Origin: Elusimicrobiota bacterium
Lineage (GTDB): Bacteria; Elusimicrobiota; Elusimicrobia; UBA1565; UBA9628
NCBI GenBank assembly: GCA_016207665.1
Contig: JACQPG010000064.1
Span: 24,397 to 88,396, forward strand
Reading direction: 5' to 3'
DNA length: 64,000 bases
Of the stretch, positions 52,479-61,166 are shown piece after piece (position 1 is the first letter of the stretch; each line of letters opens with the position of its first letter). Both the position numbers and the translations under genes were made by a program. A model generated the notes under the pieces. It was not told the DNA's origin. It worked only from the letters and a program-made list of their open reading frames with translations, and ran no database searches.

Positions 52479-53371
52479 TAAGAGACTCCTCGACGCGCCA
52501 GATCGGCGCGGCAGCGCCGCCCTAATATGGATAGCGCCTCATCCAAACCCATCATGGGCCGGCCCAGCAAGGCCGCCAATTTCTCGGTCTTGAGGCCGGC
52601 CTGCAGAGGCCGGGCCGCCTTTTGACCCAGCTCCGCGGTGGAGACGGGCTGCACCAGGCCCGGGTCGAGCTCCATGGCCTTGGCCAAGAGAACCGCCAAA
52701 TCGGCCCTATGCGCGCGATCGCGCCCGACCACGTTGATGATGCCGCATTGGCTGGAATCAGCCAGCCGCAAGCTGGTCTCGGCCAAGAACTCGTCCAGGG
52801 TGGGATTGCACCACTGATCCATGGGCGCCCGGAAGACCTGGCCCTCCGATAGGCGCTCGAATATCTGCATGGCGAAATTCTTGGAACGGCGATTCCAGCC
52901 GAATACGGCGGTGGTCCTGATCACCAAGGAATTCGGGGAGCGCGACAAAAGCTCTTGCTCGGCCTCCCACTTGAGCCGTCCGTAGACCGAGATCGGGTGA
53001 GGCGGGTCCTCCTCCCCGTAGGGCCCCGCTCGCCCGTCGAAGACGTAGTCGGTGGAGTAAAGGATCTGCTTGGCGTGCCCGGCCCAATCCAACAGATACC
53101 GGGTCCCCTCGAGGATCACCCCCCGAGCCTGGCTCGGGTCGCTCTCGCAAATATCGACCCCTCCCCGGGCATTGACCCCAACGAAGATCAAGTCGGGCTT
53201 ATGCTCCTTGAGGCAGGCCTTGACGCTATCGGAGGAGGCGACATCCATGAGCACTCCGCCCGGGATATGCCTGGAATAATAGCTCCCCAGGCCCTTCCAC
53301 CCCGCGCTCCTAAGGGCCGCCAACAAGGCATGGCCCACCATCCCCGACGCGCCCACGACCAAGGCCTTCAA
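52478..53371 (-). CDS. RmlD-type 4-keto-sugar reductase (SDR)
   Basis: 297 residues, TTG start at 53371 preceded by GAGGAG seven bases upstream, which decides the start. VVGASGMVGHALLAALR at 5-21, then YSTDYVFDGRAGPYGEEDPPHPISVYGRLKWEAE, the classic RmlD block with the YxxxK pair. RmlD reduces dTDP-4-keto-L-rhamnose, but rmlA, rmlB and rmlC are absent here and the gene is coupled to gmd. Inference: it reduces GDP-4-keto-6-deoxymannose (Rmd-like, to GDP-D-rhamnose or a talose isomer). It could still work with dTDP-sugars made elsewhere in the genome. Confidence 0.75.
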   Translation of the reverse strand: MKALVVGASGMVGHALLAALRSAGWKGLGSYYSRHIPGGVLMDVASSDSVKACLKEHKPDLIFVGVNARGGVDICESDPSQARGVILEGTRYLLDWAGHAKQILYSTDYVFDGRAGPYGEEDPPHPISVYGRLKWEAEQELLSRSPNSLVIRTTAVFGWNRRSKNFAMQIFERLSEGQVFRAPMDQWCNPTLDEFLAETSLRLADSSQCGIINVVGRDRAHRADLAVLLAKAMELDPGLVQPVSTAELGQKAARPLQAGLKTEKLAALLGRPMMGLDEALSILGRRCRADLARRGVS

Positions 53372-53378
53372 GGCCGAT

Positions 53379-53384
53379 CTCCTC
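53379..53384 (-). promoter_or_regulatory. Shine-Dalgarno site for the TTG-started reductase
   Basis: The minus strand reads GAGGAG, seven bases before TTG at 53371. This is one of the few strong ribosome-binding sites in the window and supports the unusual start codon. It shows the host does use Shine-Dalgarno initiation for genes with a leader. Confidence 0.6.
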
Positions 53385-53394
53385 GATAGAAGTT

Positions 53395-53414
53395 CTGATC
53401 AAGAACGGGATCAG
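53395..53414. repeat. Inverted repeat in the gap upstream of the reductase
   Basis: CTGATC, eight bases, GATCAG lies in the 99-base AT-rich gap between the GT4 gene and the reductase gene. On the minus strand it precedes the Shine-Dalgarno by about ten bases, so it could be an operator or an mRNA hairpin. No clear promoter hexamers were found in the gap. Confidence 0.3.
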
Positions 53415-53470
53415 GCACTAATGAATGACCCACAAATTTAACATTTTAAAGACAAAGGGAGGAATTGGGC

Positions 53471-54619
53471 TCAGCCGCGGGCCAGGCTCTCTCGATAAAA
53501 CGACTTGTAGCGTTCAGCCAGGGCCTTGAGAGAGAATCTCGTCTCGGCCAGCTCGCGCCCGCGGCGACCCAGCTCTCGGCGCAGGTCGGCGCGCTCGAGC
53601 ACGGCCTTGATCTTGAGCTCGAGCTCGACCGGGTTTCCCGGATCGAAGAGCAAGCCGGTGCGACCTTCCTCGAGATATTCCGCGTTGCCCCCCACGCGCG
53701 AGGCGATGACGGGCAAACCGCTGGCCAGGGCCTCGAGAAGGGAGTTGGAGAGCCCTTCGGCGCGGGATGGCAATACGAAGACATCGGCCGCCGCGTAGAG
53801 CCAGTGCACATCCTCGACGGCTCCATGGAAAAATACGCGTCCCTCCAGCCCCAGCCGAGCCGCGGTTTGGCGCAAAACCCCTTCTTCAGGACCCTCGCCC
53901 GCGAAGGCCATAAAGGCGTCTCCAAAACACTCGGCCGTGACCCGGGCCCATGTCTCGAGGAATCGGGGCAGGGATTTCTCGGCGGAGAGGCGGCCCGTAT
54001 AGAGGAAACCCAGGGGCGCCTCGGGCCAGCCCACGCGCGTCCTCAGAGCCGCCCTCTCCAACGGACTTACCGGATGATGCAGATCGGTATCGACTCCGTT
54101 GGGAACGATCTCGACGGTCGGATCGCCCAGCGCCTGGCGGGCCTCGGCCGCGATATCCGAGGTCACGGCGAAAAAGCGCGGCTTTATCCGGGACAGCCAG
54201 CGGAGCTTGAGCCGCCCCGCCCAGGTTCCGCGCGACAATGAGATCTCCCCCACCCCGCGGCCGCCTCCGAGCTTGACGAATACCGGCTTGCCCAGGGCTT
54301 GCCCGATCCAACACGCGGCCAGGGCGGGAGAGCCGGCCAAATGCACATGGATGATGTCATAGCTGTGGCGCCTAAGAATTAGGAAGGCCGCGAGCGAAAA
54401 CAGGAAGGTCCCGGCGTTCAATAGCCCGGGTCCGAAACAGAACAGGCGATGCACCGGCACTCCCCTCACCTGGCCGCCGGAGGGCAGGCCTCGGCGACGG
54501 CGCGTGGCGACCTGCACCTTGACGCCTCTCCTGGCGAGGGCGACGGAAAGCTCCAGGGCCTGCTTCTCCGCGCCGCCCACATGAGGAAAGAAGCTGGCGC
54601 TCACCATGAGCACGGACAC
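53471..54619 (-). CDS. GT4 glycosyltransferase (GT-B fold)
   Basis: 382 residues from the GTG at 54619, which gives the usual hydrophobic first strand (VSVLMVSASFFPHVGGAEKQ). A TTG at 54634 overlapping the upstream stop (TTGA) and an ATG at 54607 are alternatives. HVHLAGSPALAACW and KLGGGRGVGE lie in the N-domain; the C-domain has VEIVPNGVDTDLHHP, FLYTGRLSAEKSLPRFLE and the E-x7-E donor block AEGLSNSLLEALASGLPVIASRVGGNAEYL. A retaining nucleotide-sugar transferase, cytoplasmic or peripheral. Donor and acceptor are unknown. A 99-base gap follows before the next gene, a likely operon boundary. Confidence 0.85.
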   Translation of the reverse strand: MSVLMVSASFFPHVGGAEKQALELSVALARRGVKVQVATRRRRGLPSGGQVRGVPVHRLFCFGPGLLNAGTFLFSLAAFLILRRHSYDIIHVHLAGSPALAACWIGQALGKPVFVKLGGGRGVGEISLSRGTWAGRLKLRWLSRIKPRFFAVTSDIAAEARQALGDPTVEIVPNGVDTDLHHPVSPLERAALRTRVGWPEAPLGFLYTGRLSAEKSLPRFLETWARVTAECFGDAFMAFAGEGPEEGVLRQTAARLGLEGRVFFHGAVEDVHWLYAAADVFVLPSRAEGLSNSLLEALASGLPVIASRVGGNAEYLEEGRTGLLFDPGNPVELELKIKAVLERADLRRELGRRGRELAETRFSLKALAERYKSFYRESLARG

Positions 54620-54630
54620 GGGAGTTGGGC

Positions 54631-55629
54631 TCAAGATCGCGGCGCCTCTTGGCCTAAGGCGGCCTTCAGCTCCCCGAGAGACAGGCCTATGCGGTAAAGG
54701 AAAGCCAGGCCCAGCAAGGTCACGATGCCATAACCGATCATGTGGCAAAAAAAAGCGTAAGCGAAGGCGGAATGCGGCGCCACCCCCAGCTCGACCATCA
54801 AGGATTTGACCATGGCCTCGAGAGTGCCGAAGGCGCCGGGCGCGGCGGGCAGTGCCGCGCCCACGCCGGCCCAGGACAAGGCCAGCACGGCAGTCGGATA
54901 ATCCATGGCGTGCCCTAATCCCAGGGCTCGCGCTCCGCACCAATAGAGCAGAGCATCGCAGGACCACAGGGCAAGGCTCAGCAAGCAAGCGGCCAGGCAG
55001 GCCTTGGGCTCGCGCAGTACTCGCGCTCCCGCGGCCAAATGCATCAAGAGATCACGCAACTTGGGCCAGCGACTGACGCGGCGCTCCCAAGACCCGCCCG
55101 GTTCCAGTCTCTTCCCGGACAGGGACAGCCCGATCAATGCCGCAAGCAGTATCGCCAGAACGGCGATGGCGCCCCGCCGCACCGCCAGGGGAGCGACGGG
55201 AGCCGCCAGTCCAGCCGCCAAGAACAACAGCAAGAGGGCGGCCATATCGAGGGCTCGCTCCACGGCGACGCTGGAGACCGCGGTCCCCATGGGAATAGAC
55301 AACTCACGGCCGGCTAACACGGCTCGAGCCAGCTCCCCCAGACGCATGAAAAGCACATTGTTGATGGCCAAGCCGATGGACTCGAGCCTGAACAACGCCG
55401 CGAATCCCGACTTGGCCGATTGCGAAAGAAGTATCTGCCAGCGCCAAGCGCGGATAGCTAGGTCGAAGACCACGACGGCGCTCATGGCCAGTATCCATAG
55501 GCCCTTGGCCTGGCGGAGCACCTCCCAGAAGGCGCCCAAATGCACGTTTCTCAACGCCAGGGCGAGGAAGCCGGTGGTAAAGGCCACGCCCACGGCCACG
55601 GATATGATCCTTCGAGTCACGCTTCCCAC
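54631..55629 (-). CDS. Lysylphosphatidylglycerol-synthase-TM-like membrane protein (YbhN/AglD type)
   Basis: 332 residues, GTG start one base after the YfhO-like gene's stop; a second GTG nine bases on is possible. Eight or so membrane helices. RAWRWQILL near 61-69 and RLGELARAVLAGREL near 96-110 with SVAVERALDMAALLLLF are the conserved blocks of the UPF0104/LPG_synthase_TM family. The soluble aminoacyl-transferase domain of MprF is absent. Family members are suspected lipid-linked-sugar flippases or transferases (AglD adds the last mannose in Haloferax). Its neighbours suggest a role in moving or joining lipid-linked sugars. Confidence 0.75.
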   Translation of the reverse strand: MGSVTRRIISVAVGVAFTTGFLALALRNVHLGAFWEVLRQAKGLWILAMSAVVVFDLAIRAWRWQILLSQSAKSGFAALFRLESIGLAINNVLFMRLGELARAVLAGRELSIPMGTAVSSVAVERALDMAALLLLFLAAGLAAPVAPLAVRRGAIAVLAILLAALIGLSLSGKRLEPGGSWERRVSRWPKLRDLLMHLAAGARVLREPKACLAACLLSLALWSCDALLYWCGARALGLGHAMDYPTAVLALSWAGVGAALPAAPGAFGTLEAMVKSLMVELGVAPHSAFAYAFFCHMIGYGIVTLLGLAFLYRIGLSLGELKAALGQEAPRS

Positions 55630-55630
55630 C

Positions 55631-57466
55631 CTAGCTAATCAACACTTTTTTGAGCATAAACACTAGCCATGCGGTCCATGACAGGATGGAGAGGGCGGAC
55701 CAAAGGGGCCAGCCCGTGGGCGAAAAGACCAGCCGTATGCGCGTGACGCCGTGCCCCTCAAGAGGAAGAGACTGAAGGAATCCGTCCCAGGTCTCAAGGC
55801 GCAGGGCCTGTCCATCGGCCCAGGCTCGCCATCCCGGATAATGGGGTTGGGCGATGATCAAACGCGCGGCGCGCCCTGGCTTGTCGCCCGAGATGGTCCA
55901 CCTCTCGGGCCTATCCATGCGCAGCGAAGGCCTCTCCTCCAAGACGTTGCCTCGTTCATCCACGAAATAAGCCAAAGGAAGAGCCCGTGGGTTCGGCTCG
56001 AGCTCCCCGGCCGCCCCCAGACGCCAGGACACCCCAAGACGGCTCATGAGCTGGGTGTCCTGCCTTCGGACATAGGCGCGGCTTGGATCGGCGGCCGGAC
56101 GCCCCTCGCTGCGGGCCGCATACGAGGGGAAGCCTTTCAGGTAAAAGGCCTCATAACCGTTCACGTTCAGGGCGCGATAGAGCAGCGTCTTGTTGGGATT
56201 GGTGATCTCGGGATCGGTGATCAAACGGAAGGGCTTGCCCGAGACCAGCCCGGCCAGCGCCTTGTTCGTGCGCAGATCCGGCTCGGCCGGACGAGGAGCG
56301 ACGAAAGCTCTCGCCCTAAATGCCAAGGGCGCGATCAGCGCCACGAGCAGCGCGGCCGCGGGCAAACGCGGCGCCCGCCAATTCTGCCGTCTCCGCCAGA
56401 AGCAGCCGAACCCGATCACCAACGCCCATAGAGCCAGGAGCAGGTAACGGGAGGGGGTGCGAAAGAAACCCAGCGGGGTGCCCGAAATGAGGAGGCGATA
56501 GGCCGGGTTATGGCCGCCCGCGGCGAGGAACAACCCTAGTCCCAGAAGGACACAGGCCCCCGGTTGCCGCCGAAGTCCCCAAAGCGCCATGCAGAGCGCC
56601 AGAGCGCCGATGAACACGCCTGTCGTCTCGAAGAACACCGAGGGAGGTCCCGCGTAATCTCCCCTCAAGGGATTGCCAAGGGCATCAGGCCGCAGCCAGG
56701 TCCAAAGAGTCTCGAGCTCGATCGAATAGGCGGAGGTGAATTGAGCCGGCCATCCGCTGCGCAACGACTGGGCCGCGAACTCCCGCGTAAGCGCCCACTG
56801 TATCGCCGCCAAGCCCAAAGTCATCGATCCCTCGCGCAACAGGCCGAGCAGCGGCGCGCTCCGACGGCTGGCCGCGGCCCAGACCAACATGCCGATGGCG
56901 TTGATCGCAAGGAATTGGGGATGGCCCGAAAAGAGCTGCAGCGCCCACACGGCCCCGAGCAGGCCCGGAAGGCCGGAGCCCCAAGCCAGCCAACACCAGG
57001 GGACCCATGAGAGGCTGGCCAGCAGCGTGGGTATGCCCTCGCTGATGCGATAGACAAGAAAGGGCGACAGCGCGTAGAGACAAGCGGTGGTCCAGGAGCC
57101 CCAGCGGCCGAGCCCGGATCGGCGGCCCAGAAGCATCATTCCGAGCGCAGCCCAAATCAGGTGGAACAAATAATCCCAGGAAAAAGACAACGCCAAGGGA
57201 AAGACAAGTCCCAAGGTCGACACGGGATAAAAGAGGACGCTCTGGGGGTTGGCGGCCAAGGGAAGGCCCGCGAAAATGTACGGGTTCCAGAAAGGCATGC
57301 GGCCCTGTTGCATCGTCGAGAAGGCGAGATGCCTCATCGGATAATGATAATAGGGAAGGTCTCCGAAATTGAGCGGGAGCACGGAGCCGTCCCACCAACT
57401 CGGCCAGAGCAGGGCCATGGCCATGGCGGCGAAGACCAAGACCAAGCGCATATCCCCTCGGCTCAT
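55631..57466 (-). CDS. YfhO-like polytopic membrane protein
   Basis: 611 residues from the ATG at 57466, which overlaps the GT2 stop (ATGA). About twelve membrane helices with the YfhO-like loop GDLPYYHYPMRHLAFSTMQQGRMPFWNPYIFAGLPLAANPQSVLFYP (key D, P and W-N-P residues near 40-80), then a C-terminal soluble domain ending in a final helix. YfhO/CsbB partners in Firmicutes glycosylate lipoteichoic acid with a lipid-linked sugar, and YfhO is the GT39-like membrane transferase. The directly upstream gene is the CsbB-like GT2 partner. A second copy lies at 59208. Confidence 0.75.
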   Translation of the reverse strand: MSRGDMRLVLVFAAMAMALLWPSWWDGSVLPLNFGDLPYYHYPMRHLAFSTMQQGRMPFWNPYIFAGLPLAANPQSVLFYPVSTLGLVFPLALSFSWDYLFHLIWAALGMMLLGRRSGLGRWGSWTTACLYALSPFLVYRISEGIPTLLASLSWVPWCWLAWGSGLPGLLGAVWALQLFSGHPQFLAINAIGMLVWAAASRRSAPLLGLLREGSMTLGLAAIQWALTREFAAQSLRSGWPAQFTSAYSIELETLWTWLRPDALGNPLRGDYAGPPSVFFETTGVFIGALALCMALWGLRRQPGACVLLGLGLFLAAGGHNPAYRLLISGTPLGFFRTPSRYLLLALWALVIGFGCFWRRRQNWRAPRLPAAALLVALIAPLAFRARAFVAPRPAEPDLRTNKALAGLVSGKPFRLITDPEITNPNKTLLYRALNVNGYEAFYLKGFPSYAARSEGRPAADPSRAYVRRQDTQLMSRLGVSWRLGAAGELEPNPRALPLAYFVDERGNVLEERPSLRMDRPERWTISGDKPGRAARLIIAQPHYPGWRAWADGQALRLETWDGFLQSLPLEGHGVTRIRLVFSPTGWPLWSALSILSWTAWLVFMLKKVLIS

Positions 57467-58170
57467 CGATTCCACCAAGTCATGCGCAACACCCAGAAAT
57501 AGCTGGAGATCAGCCGGGGAAGGCTGAGCTTGGAATAACCGGCTCTTCTTTCCAGGAACTCTATGGGCACCTCCTCGATGCGCATCCCGGCCCTGACGGC
57601 CCGAACCAAGCTCTCATGGATGATGGAAGGTCCTCGCGAGCGAAGGCTGCTCGGATCTATCGCCTCCAGGGCCCGGCGATTGAAACAACGGAATCCCGAG
57701 TTGACGTCGGTTACGGGCAATCCGAGAAGGCGCCGCGCATAAGCGTTGGCCGCCAAGGTGAGCCAGCGGCGGCCGCGGCTCCTGTCCGTGTCGCTGCCGC
57801 CCGGCACCATGCGCGAGCCGACCGCCATATCGCAACGGCTCAAGGCCTCGAGCAAGGCCGGGACATGCCTGGGTTGATGCGAAAAATCGGCGTCCATCTC
57901 CAGGACGCGCTCCGCGCCGCATTCCAACGCGTAAAGGAAGGCATCCCTTCCAGCCAGGCCGCGGCCGGCAGGCCCTTGCCGGCTCAATAGGCGGACCCTG
58001 CCGCGCCGAGCCGCCAGCTCCCTGACGATCTCCACCGTGCCGTCGCGGCTTTGATCGTCGATGACCGCGATCTCGAGCTCCGGCACCGGGAGAGCCAAGA
58101 GCTCGGAGAGCAGGGCGGCGATGGTCTGCCGCTCGTTTAGGGTGGGAATGAGTATCAGTGTCTTAGGCAT
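57463..58170 (-). CDS. GT2 glycosyltransferase, dolichyl-phosphate-mannose-synthase type
   Basis: 235 residues from the ATG at 58170, overlapping the heptosyltransferase gene by 16 bases. LILIPTLNERQTIAALLSELL at 5-25, IAVIDDQSRDGTVEIV, metal motif EMDADFSHQPRHVPALLEAL, and VGSRMVPGGSDTDRSRGRRWLTLAANAYARRLLGLPVTDVNSGFR with the D-x-N-S-G-F signature of DPM1-like enzymes. No C-terminal membrane domain. It should make a polyprenyl-phosphate sugar for the adjacent YfhO-like protein. Confidence 0.85.
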   Translation of the reverse strand: MPKTLILIPTLNERQTIAALLSELLALPVPELEIAVIDDQSRDGTVEIVRELAARRGRVRLLSRQGPAGRGLAGRDAFLYALECGAERVLEMDADFSHQPRHVPALLEALSRCDMAVGSRMVPGGSDTDRSRGRRWLTLAANAYARRLLGLPVTDVNSGFRCFNRRALEAIDPSSLRSRGPSIIHESLVRAVRAGMRIEEVPIEFLERRAGYSKLSLPRLISSYFWVLRMTWWNR

Positions 58171-59195
58171 CGGGCCACGCACCGGAGTATCGATTCCTCT
58201 GGCATCGAGCCAAGACAGGAGAGTCTTCTGCGGCATCGGGGCCGGTAAAAACAGGCGCATTCCCCGGTCTTGAGCACCCTGGCCGAGCCGCCCTCCAGTT
58301 CCGCGGCCGAGGTCGGCCCGACCAAGGCCACGGCCGGCCGGCCCAGCGCCACGGCCACGTGCAAGGCCAGGCTATCCGTGCTCACCACCGCCGCCGCCGT
58401 CTCGACCACCGCCGCGAAATCCCTGAGCCCTAAGGTATCCGCGGGAACGATGCGCGCCTCCGGGCAGAGCTTCCTGGCCGCCGCCGCGATGTCCCGGTTC
58501 CTGGGGCGCTCCTCCGGCCCCCCCAGCAGGAGAAGCGGCCTGAGGAATCGGCGGTGAAGCGCCGCCAGAAGCATCGCGGCCTTATGCTCCGGGATCTGCT
58601 TCGCGGGCCACCTTCGGCCCGCGCCCGGGTTGAAGGCGATCGGACGCCTGGCTCCCGGAATATGAAGGCGATACCAGGCTCGGGCGCGGGCCCGCTCCAT
58701 GCGGCTCAGATAAAGGCGAGGTCCGCGCCCGTCCTCGCCCGCCGGTTGCGGCAGATGAAGTATGCTCGACCAGATCCGGGCATAGCTGAGACGATTGCGA
58801 CGCTTGAGCTCATTGGCTCGCTCAAGACCCCCATCCGGATCCCTGTTGAGCAGGCTCATGTCGTAATAGAGACCGCTTGACGGGGTGTAGCCTAAACGTC
58901 TTCCCTGACTGATCACTCCTACCAAGCTGCCCCGGCAGAGCGCGGCCGCGAGGCGGGCGGTCTTTTGCCGCTCCTCGAGGCTTAAGACCAGGTCGAATCG
59001 GCGAGGGAGGGCGGCGAGCTCCTCTGGCTCAATGAGCCGCTCGATGCCGGGATGCCGCTCCAGCAAAGGCCGCGCCGCCGAGCTGGTGGCCCACCATATG
59101 CGGCAGTCCGGGTAGCGCCGACGCAAGGGGACGATCAAGGAGGTGGTTCTCAGCACATCCCCTAAAGCCGCGAGTTTGACGATCAGGACGTCCAT
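58155..59195 (-). CDS. GT9 heptosyltransferase-family protein
   Basis: 346 residues. N-terminus MDVLIVKLAALGDVLRTTSLIVPLRRRYP is the classical heptosyltransferase start (KxxxxGDxL). RPIAFNPGAGRRWPAKQIPEHKAAML and LLLLGGPEERPRN bind the donor, and VVSTDSLALHVAVALGRPAVALVGPTSAAEL is the C-terminal donor block with Asp. A terminal cysteine cluster (CACFYRPRC...C) is unusual and could bind metal. The heptose donor genes are at the left of the window. It is 12 bases upstream-spaced from the second YfhO-like gene. Confidence 0.85.
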   Translation of the reverse strand: MDVLIVKLAALGDVLRTTSLIVPLRRRYPDCRIWWATSSAARPLLERHPGIERLIEPEELAALPRRFDLVLSLEERQKTARLAAALCRGSLVGVISQGRRLGYTPSSGLYYDMSLLNRDPDGGLERANELKRRNRLSYARIWSSILHLPQPAGEDGRGPRLYLSRMERARARAWYRLHIPGARRPIAFNPGAGRRWPAKQIPEHKAAMLLAALHRRFLRPLLLLGGPEERPRNRDIAAAARKLCPEARIVPADTLGLRDFAAVVETAAAVVSTDSLALHVAVALGRPAVALVGPTSAAELEGGSARVLKTGECACFYRPRCRRRLSCLGSMPEESILRCVARCLRH

Positions 59196-59207
59196 GGCCG
59201 CCCGCGC

Positions 59208-61166
59208 TTATGCCCGGCCACGCGGACGGCGGCGATTATACCAATAAGCCGATAAGCCCAGTAGCGCGACGAGCGTGAGCCAGACCCCCGATCTCAGGCT
59301 CCATGGGCGGTAACGGAAATCCAGCCTCCATGGACCGGCTGGCACGGGTATCTTTTGAAAAAGGGTCAAGGCCGGCTCGGGACGCGTCTCCCGGCTTCCC
59401 TCGGAGGTATGCAGCCATACCCGCCAACCCGGATAGAGCGGCTCGGAGATGAAAGCCCAGCCGGGCCTTGCGCCGTGACCTGAAGCCGAAAACCCGTCTT
59501 CCCGGTGGCGGCGAAGCTCGATGGGCTTGCGCGCCGAGGGCAACCAGGCATCTTCGCTGATCTCGCTAGGCAAAGCCGCTCCATCCTCCAGGCTGAGGGC
59601 ATAGCCGCTCGAGACGGCGTCATTGAGCCAATAAAGCTCCCACAAAGAGCGTCCCTCATGCGTCCATGCCGCGGGAACGGGCCGGGTCTCCGGCAACATG
59701 AGAAGCCGGATGCCGGCCCAGGGGAAGAACCGGCTGGCTTGTTCCAGTGGCCGCGAATAGATGAAATCGATAAGGTGAAAATTCAAGGAGGGGACCAAAG
59801 GCTCTCCGAAATTCGCGGCCGCTCGCAATCTCAAGGGAGCGTTAGCCAACCCGTAAAGCCGGTGATTCCAGTCCGCCATGGCGCTTCCCGGATCATGACC
59901 CAGACCGATCGGATCGCTCAAGGCCCTGGCGGAGAGAAGATACCTCTGCTCTCCCAGCTCCGTTTGAAGGCGCGCCGCCAAGGGTCCCTTGGAATGAACG
60001 ATCTCCGGAGCGCTGACAGGAAAGCGGTTCCACGCATAGATCGAAAGTTCGATCGCGGCGGCCGCGACCCATACCCGAGCCCAAGCCCCTTTCGGCAGGC
60101 CCAGGGCCGCCAGCAATGCCAGCGCCGGCAGCGCCATGTGGCTGAGATTGCCCGGATAACGCAAAAAATCCAAGCCCGGGATAAAGGCCCAAGCCGCCCG
60201 GGAGATCGAAGTCGATCCGCCCAAAAGAAGCAGGGCGACCCCCGTCAGGAAAAAACCTATTGCCATTCGCGCCCGCGAAGGCAGCCTCAAAAAGCCCAAA
60301 GCGGCCGCCGCGGAGAAAGCCAGGCCCACGTGGCAGGATGTCCACCATCGGCTGGCCGGATCGAATCCGGAGCCCAACCAGGGAGCGAGCCATTGCCAAA
60401 GATCTCGAGGGGAGAAACCGAAACGCAAGGATTCCTCAAGGCGAATCCCCGCCGCCCTTCTCGAAAGCCAGGCCAGCTCGAGAGCGGGGAACAAGAGGCA
60501 GGCCGACAAGGCCAGGCTCAACAAGCCCGCCTGGCTCCAGCGAAAAGACCAAGCCTTGATCATGGAGCCCCGCCCCTCGATGGCCAAGGCCACGGCCCAG
60601 GCGGCGATGATCGAGCCGAGAAGCATGGGCGGAAAGCCGGCGAAAAAGGCGCAGCTTAGAAGCAGGGCCAAGAGCGGGGGGCGGTTGAAGAACAGCAACA
60701 GACCCGGAGCCAAGGCGAGCACCGACAGATGGTTGAGGAAGATACGGCTGGCCAGGAATATACCGCCAAGCTCGACGCCCAACGCGCCCAAGGCGGCGGA
60801 CAAGACCGGCAATCTGAGCGAGCGCAACCACAGAAAGGTCAGCAACCCTCCAAGCCAGGCATGGAAGGCTTGGTATACCCCCGTGGCCGACCCGAAGGAG
60901 AAAAGGCGATAAAGCAGGTTGCCTGGATAGAATAAACCTTCCTGCATGACGGCCAAGAGCGGCATGCCGAAATAAACATAAGGATTCCAAGTAGGAAGCC
61001 GGCCGGCCGTCAACGTTTGAGTCTCCAGCGCCCGCCATGGGTGATGGAGATAGGCCAAGTCCGACCAGAAGACGAGCTTGCCTCTGGCCCATTCCGGAAG
61101 CAGGACGGCCAAGGAAAGGACGAGCAGCGCCGCGGCCATCGACAAGTCCCGGTCGAGCCGACTCAT
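59208..61166 (-). CDS. YfhO-like polytopic membrane protein
   Basis: 652 residues from the ATG at 61166, which overlaps the ligase stop (ATGA). N-terminal helix, then the YfhO-like loop WSDLAYLHHPWRALETQTLTAGRLPTWNPYVYFGMPLLAVMQEGLFYP, about twelve helices in all and a soluble, presumably periplasmic, C-terminal domain with LYPGWRVW, the YfhO family's conserved YPGW element. It is a paralog of the protein at 55631-57466 (which has HYPGWRAW). It lies between a Wzy_C-type ligase and a heptosyltransferase. Two YfhO-like proteins imply two lipid-linked side-branch sugars, or different acceptors. Confidence 0.75.
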   Translation of the reverse strand: MSRLDRDLSMAAALLVLSLAVLLPEWARGKLVFWSDLAYLHHPWRALETQTLTAGRLPTWNPYVYFGMPLLAVMQEGLFYPGNLLYRLFSFGSATGVYQAFHAWLGGLLTFLWLRSLRLPVLSAALGALGVELGGIFLASRIFLNHLSVLALAPGLLLFFNRPPLLALLLSCAFFAGFPPMLLGSIIAAWAVALAIEGRGSMIKAWSFRWSQAGLLSLALSACLLFPALELAWLSRRAAGIRLEESLRFGFSPRDLWQWLAPWLGSGFDPASRWWTSCHVGLAFSAAAALGFLRLPSRARMAIGFFLTGVALLLLGGSTSISRAAWAFIPGLDFLRYPGNLSHMALPALALLAALGLPKGAWARVWVAAAAIELSIYAWNRFPVSAPEIVHSKGPLAARLQTELGEQRYLLSARALSDPIGLGHDPGSAMADWNHRLYGLANAPLRLRAAANFGEPLVPSLNFHLIDFIYSRPLEQASRFFPWAGIRLLMLPETRPVPAAWTHEGRSLWELYWLNDAVSSGYALSLEDGAALPSEISEDAWLPSARKPIELRRHREDGFSASGHGARPGWAFISEPLYPGWRVWLHTSEGSRETRPEPALTLFQKIPVPAGPWRLDFRYRPWSLRSGVWLTLVALLGLSAYWYNRRRPRGRA

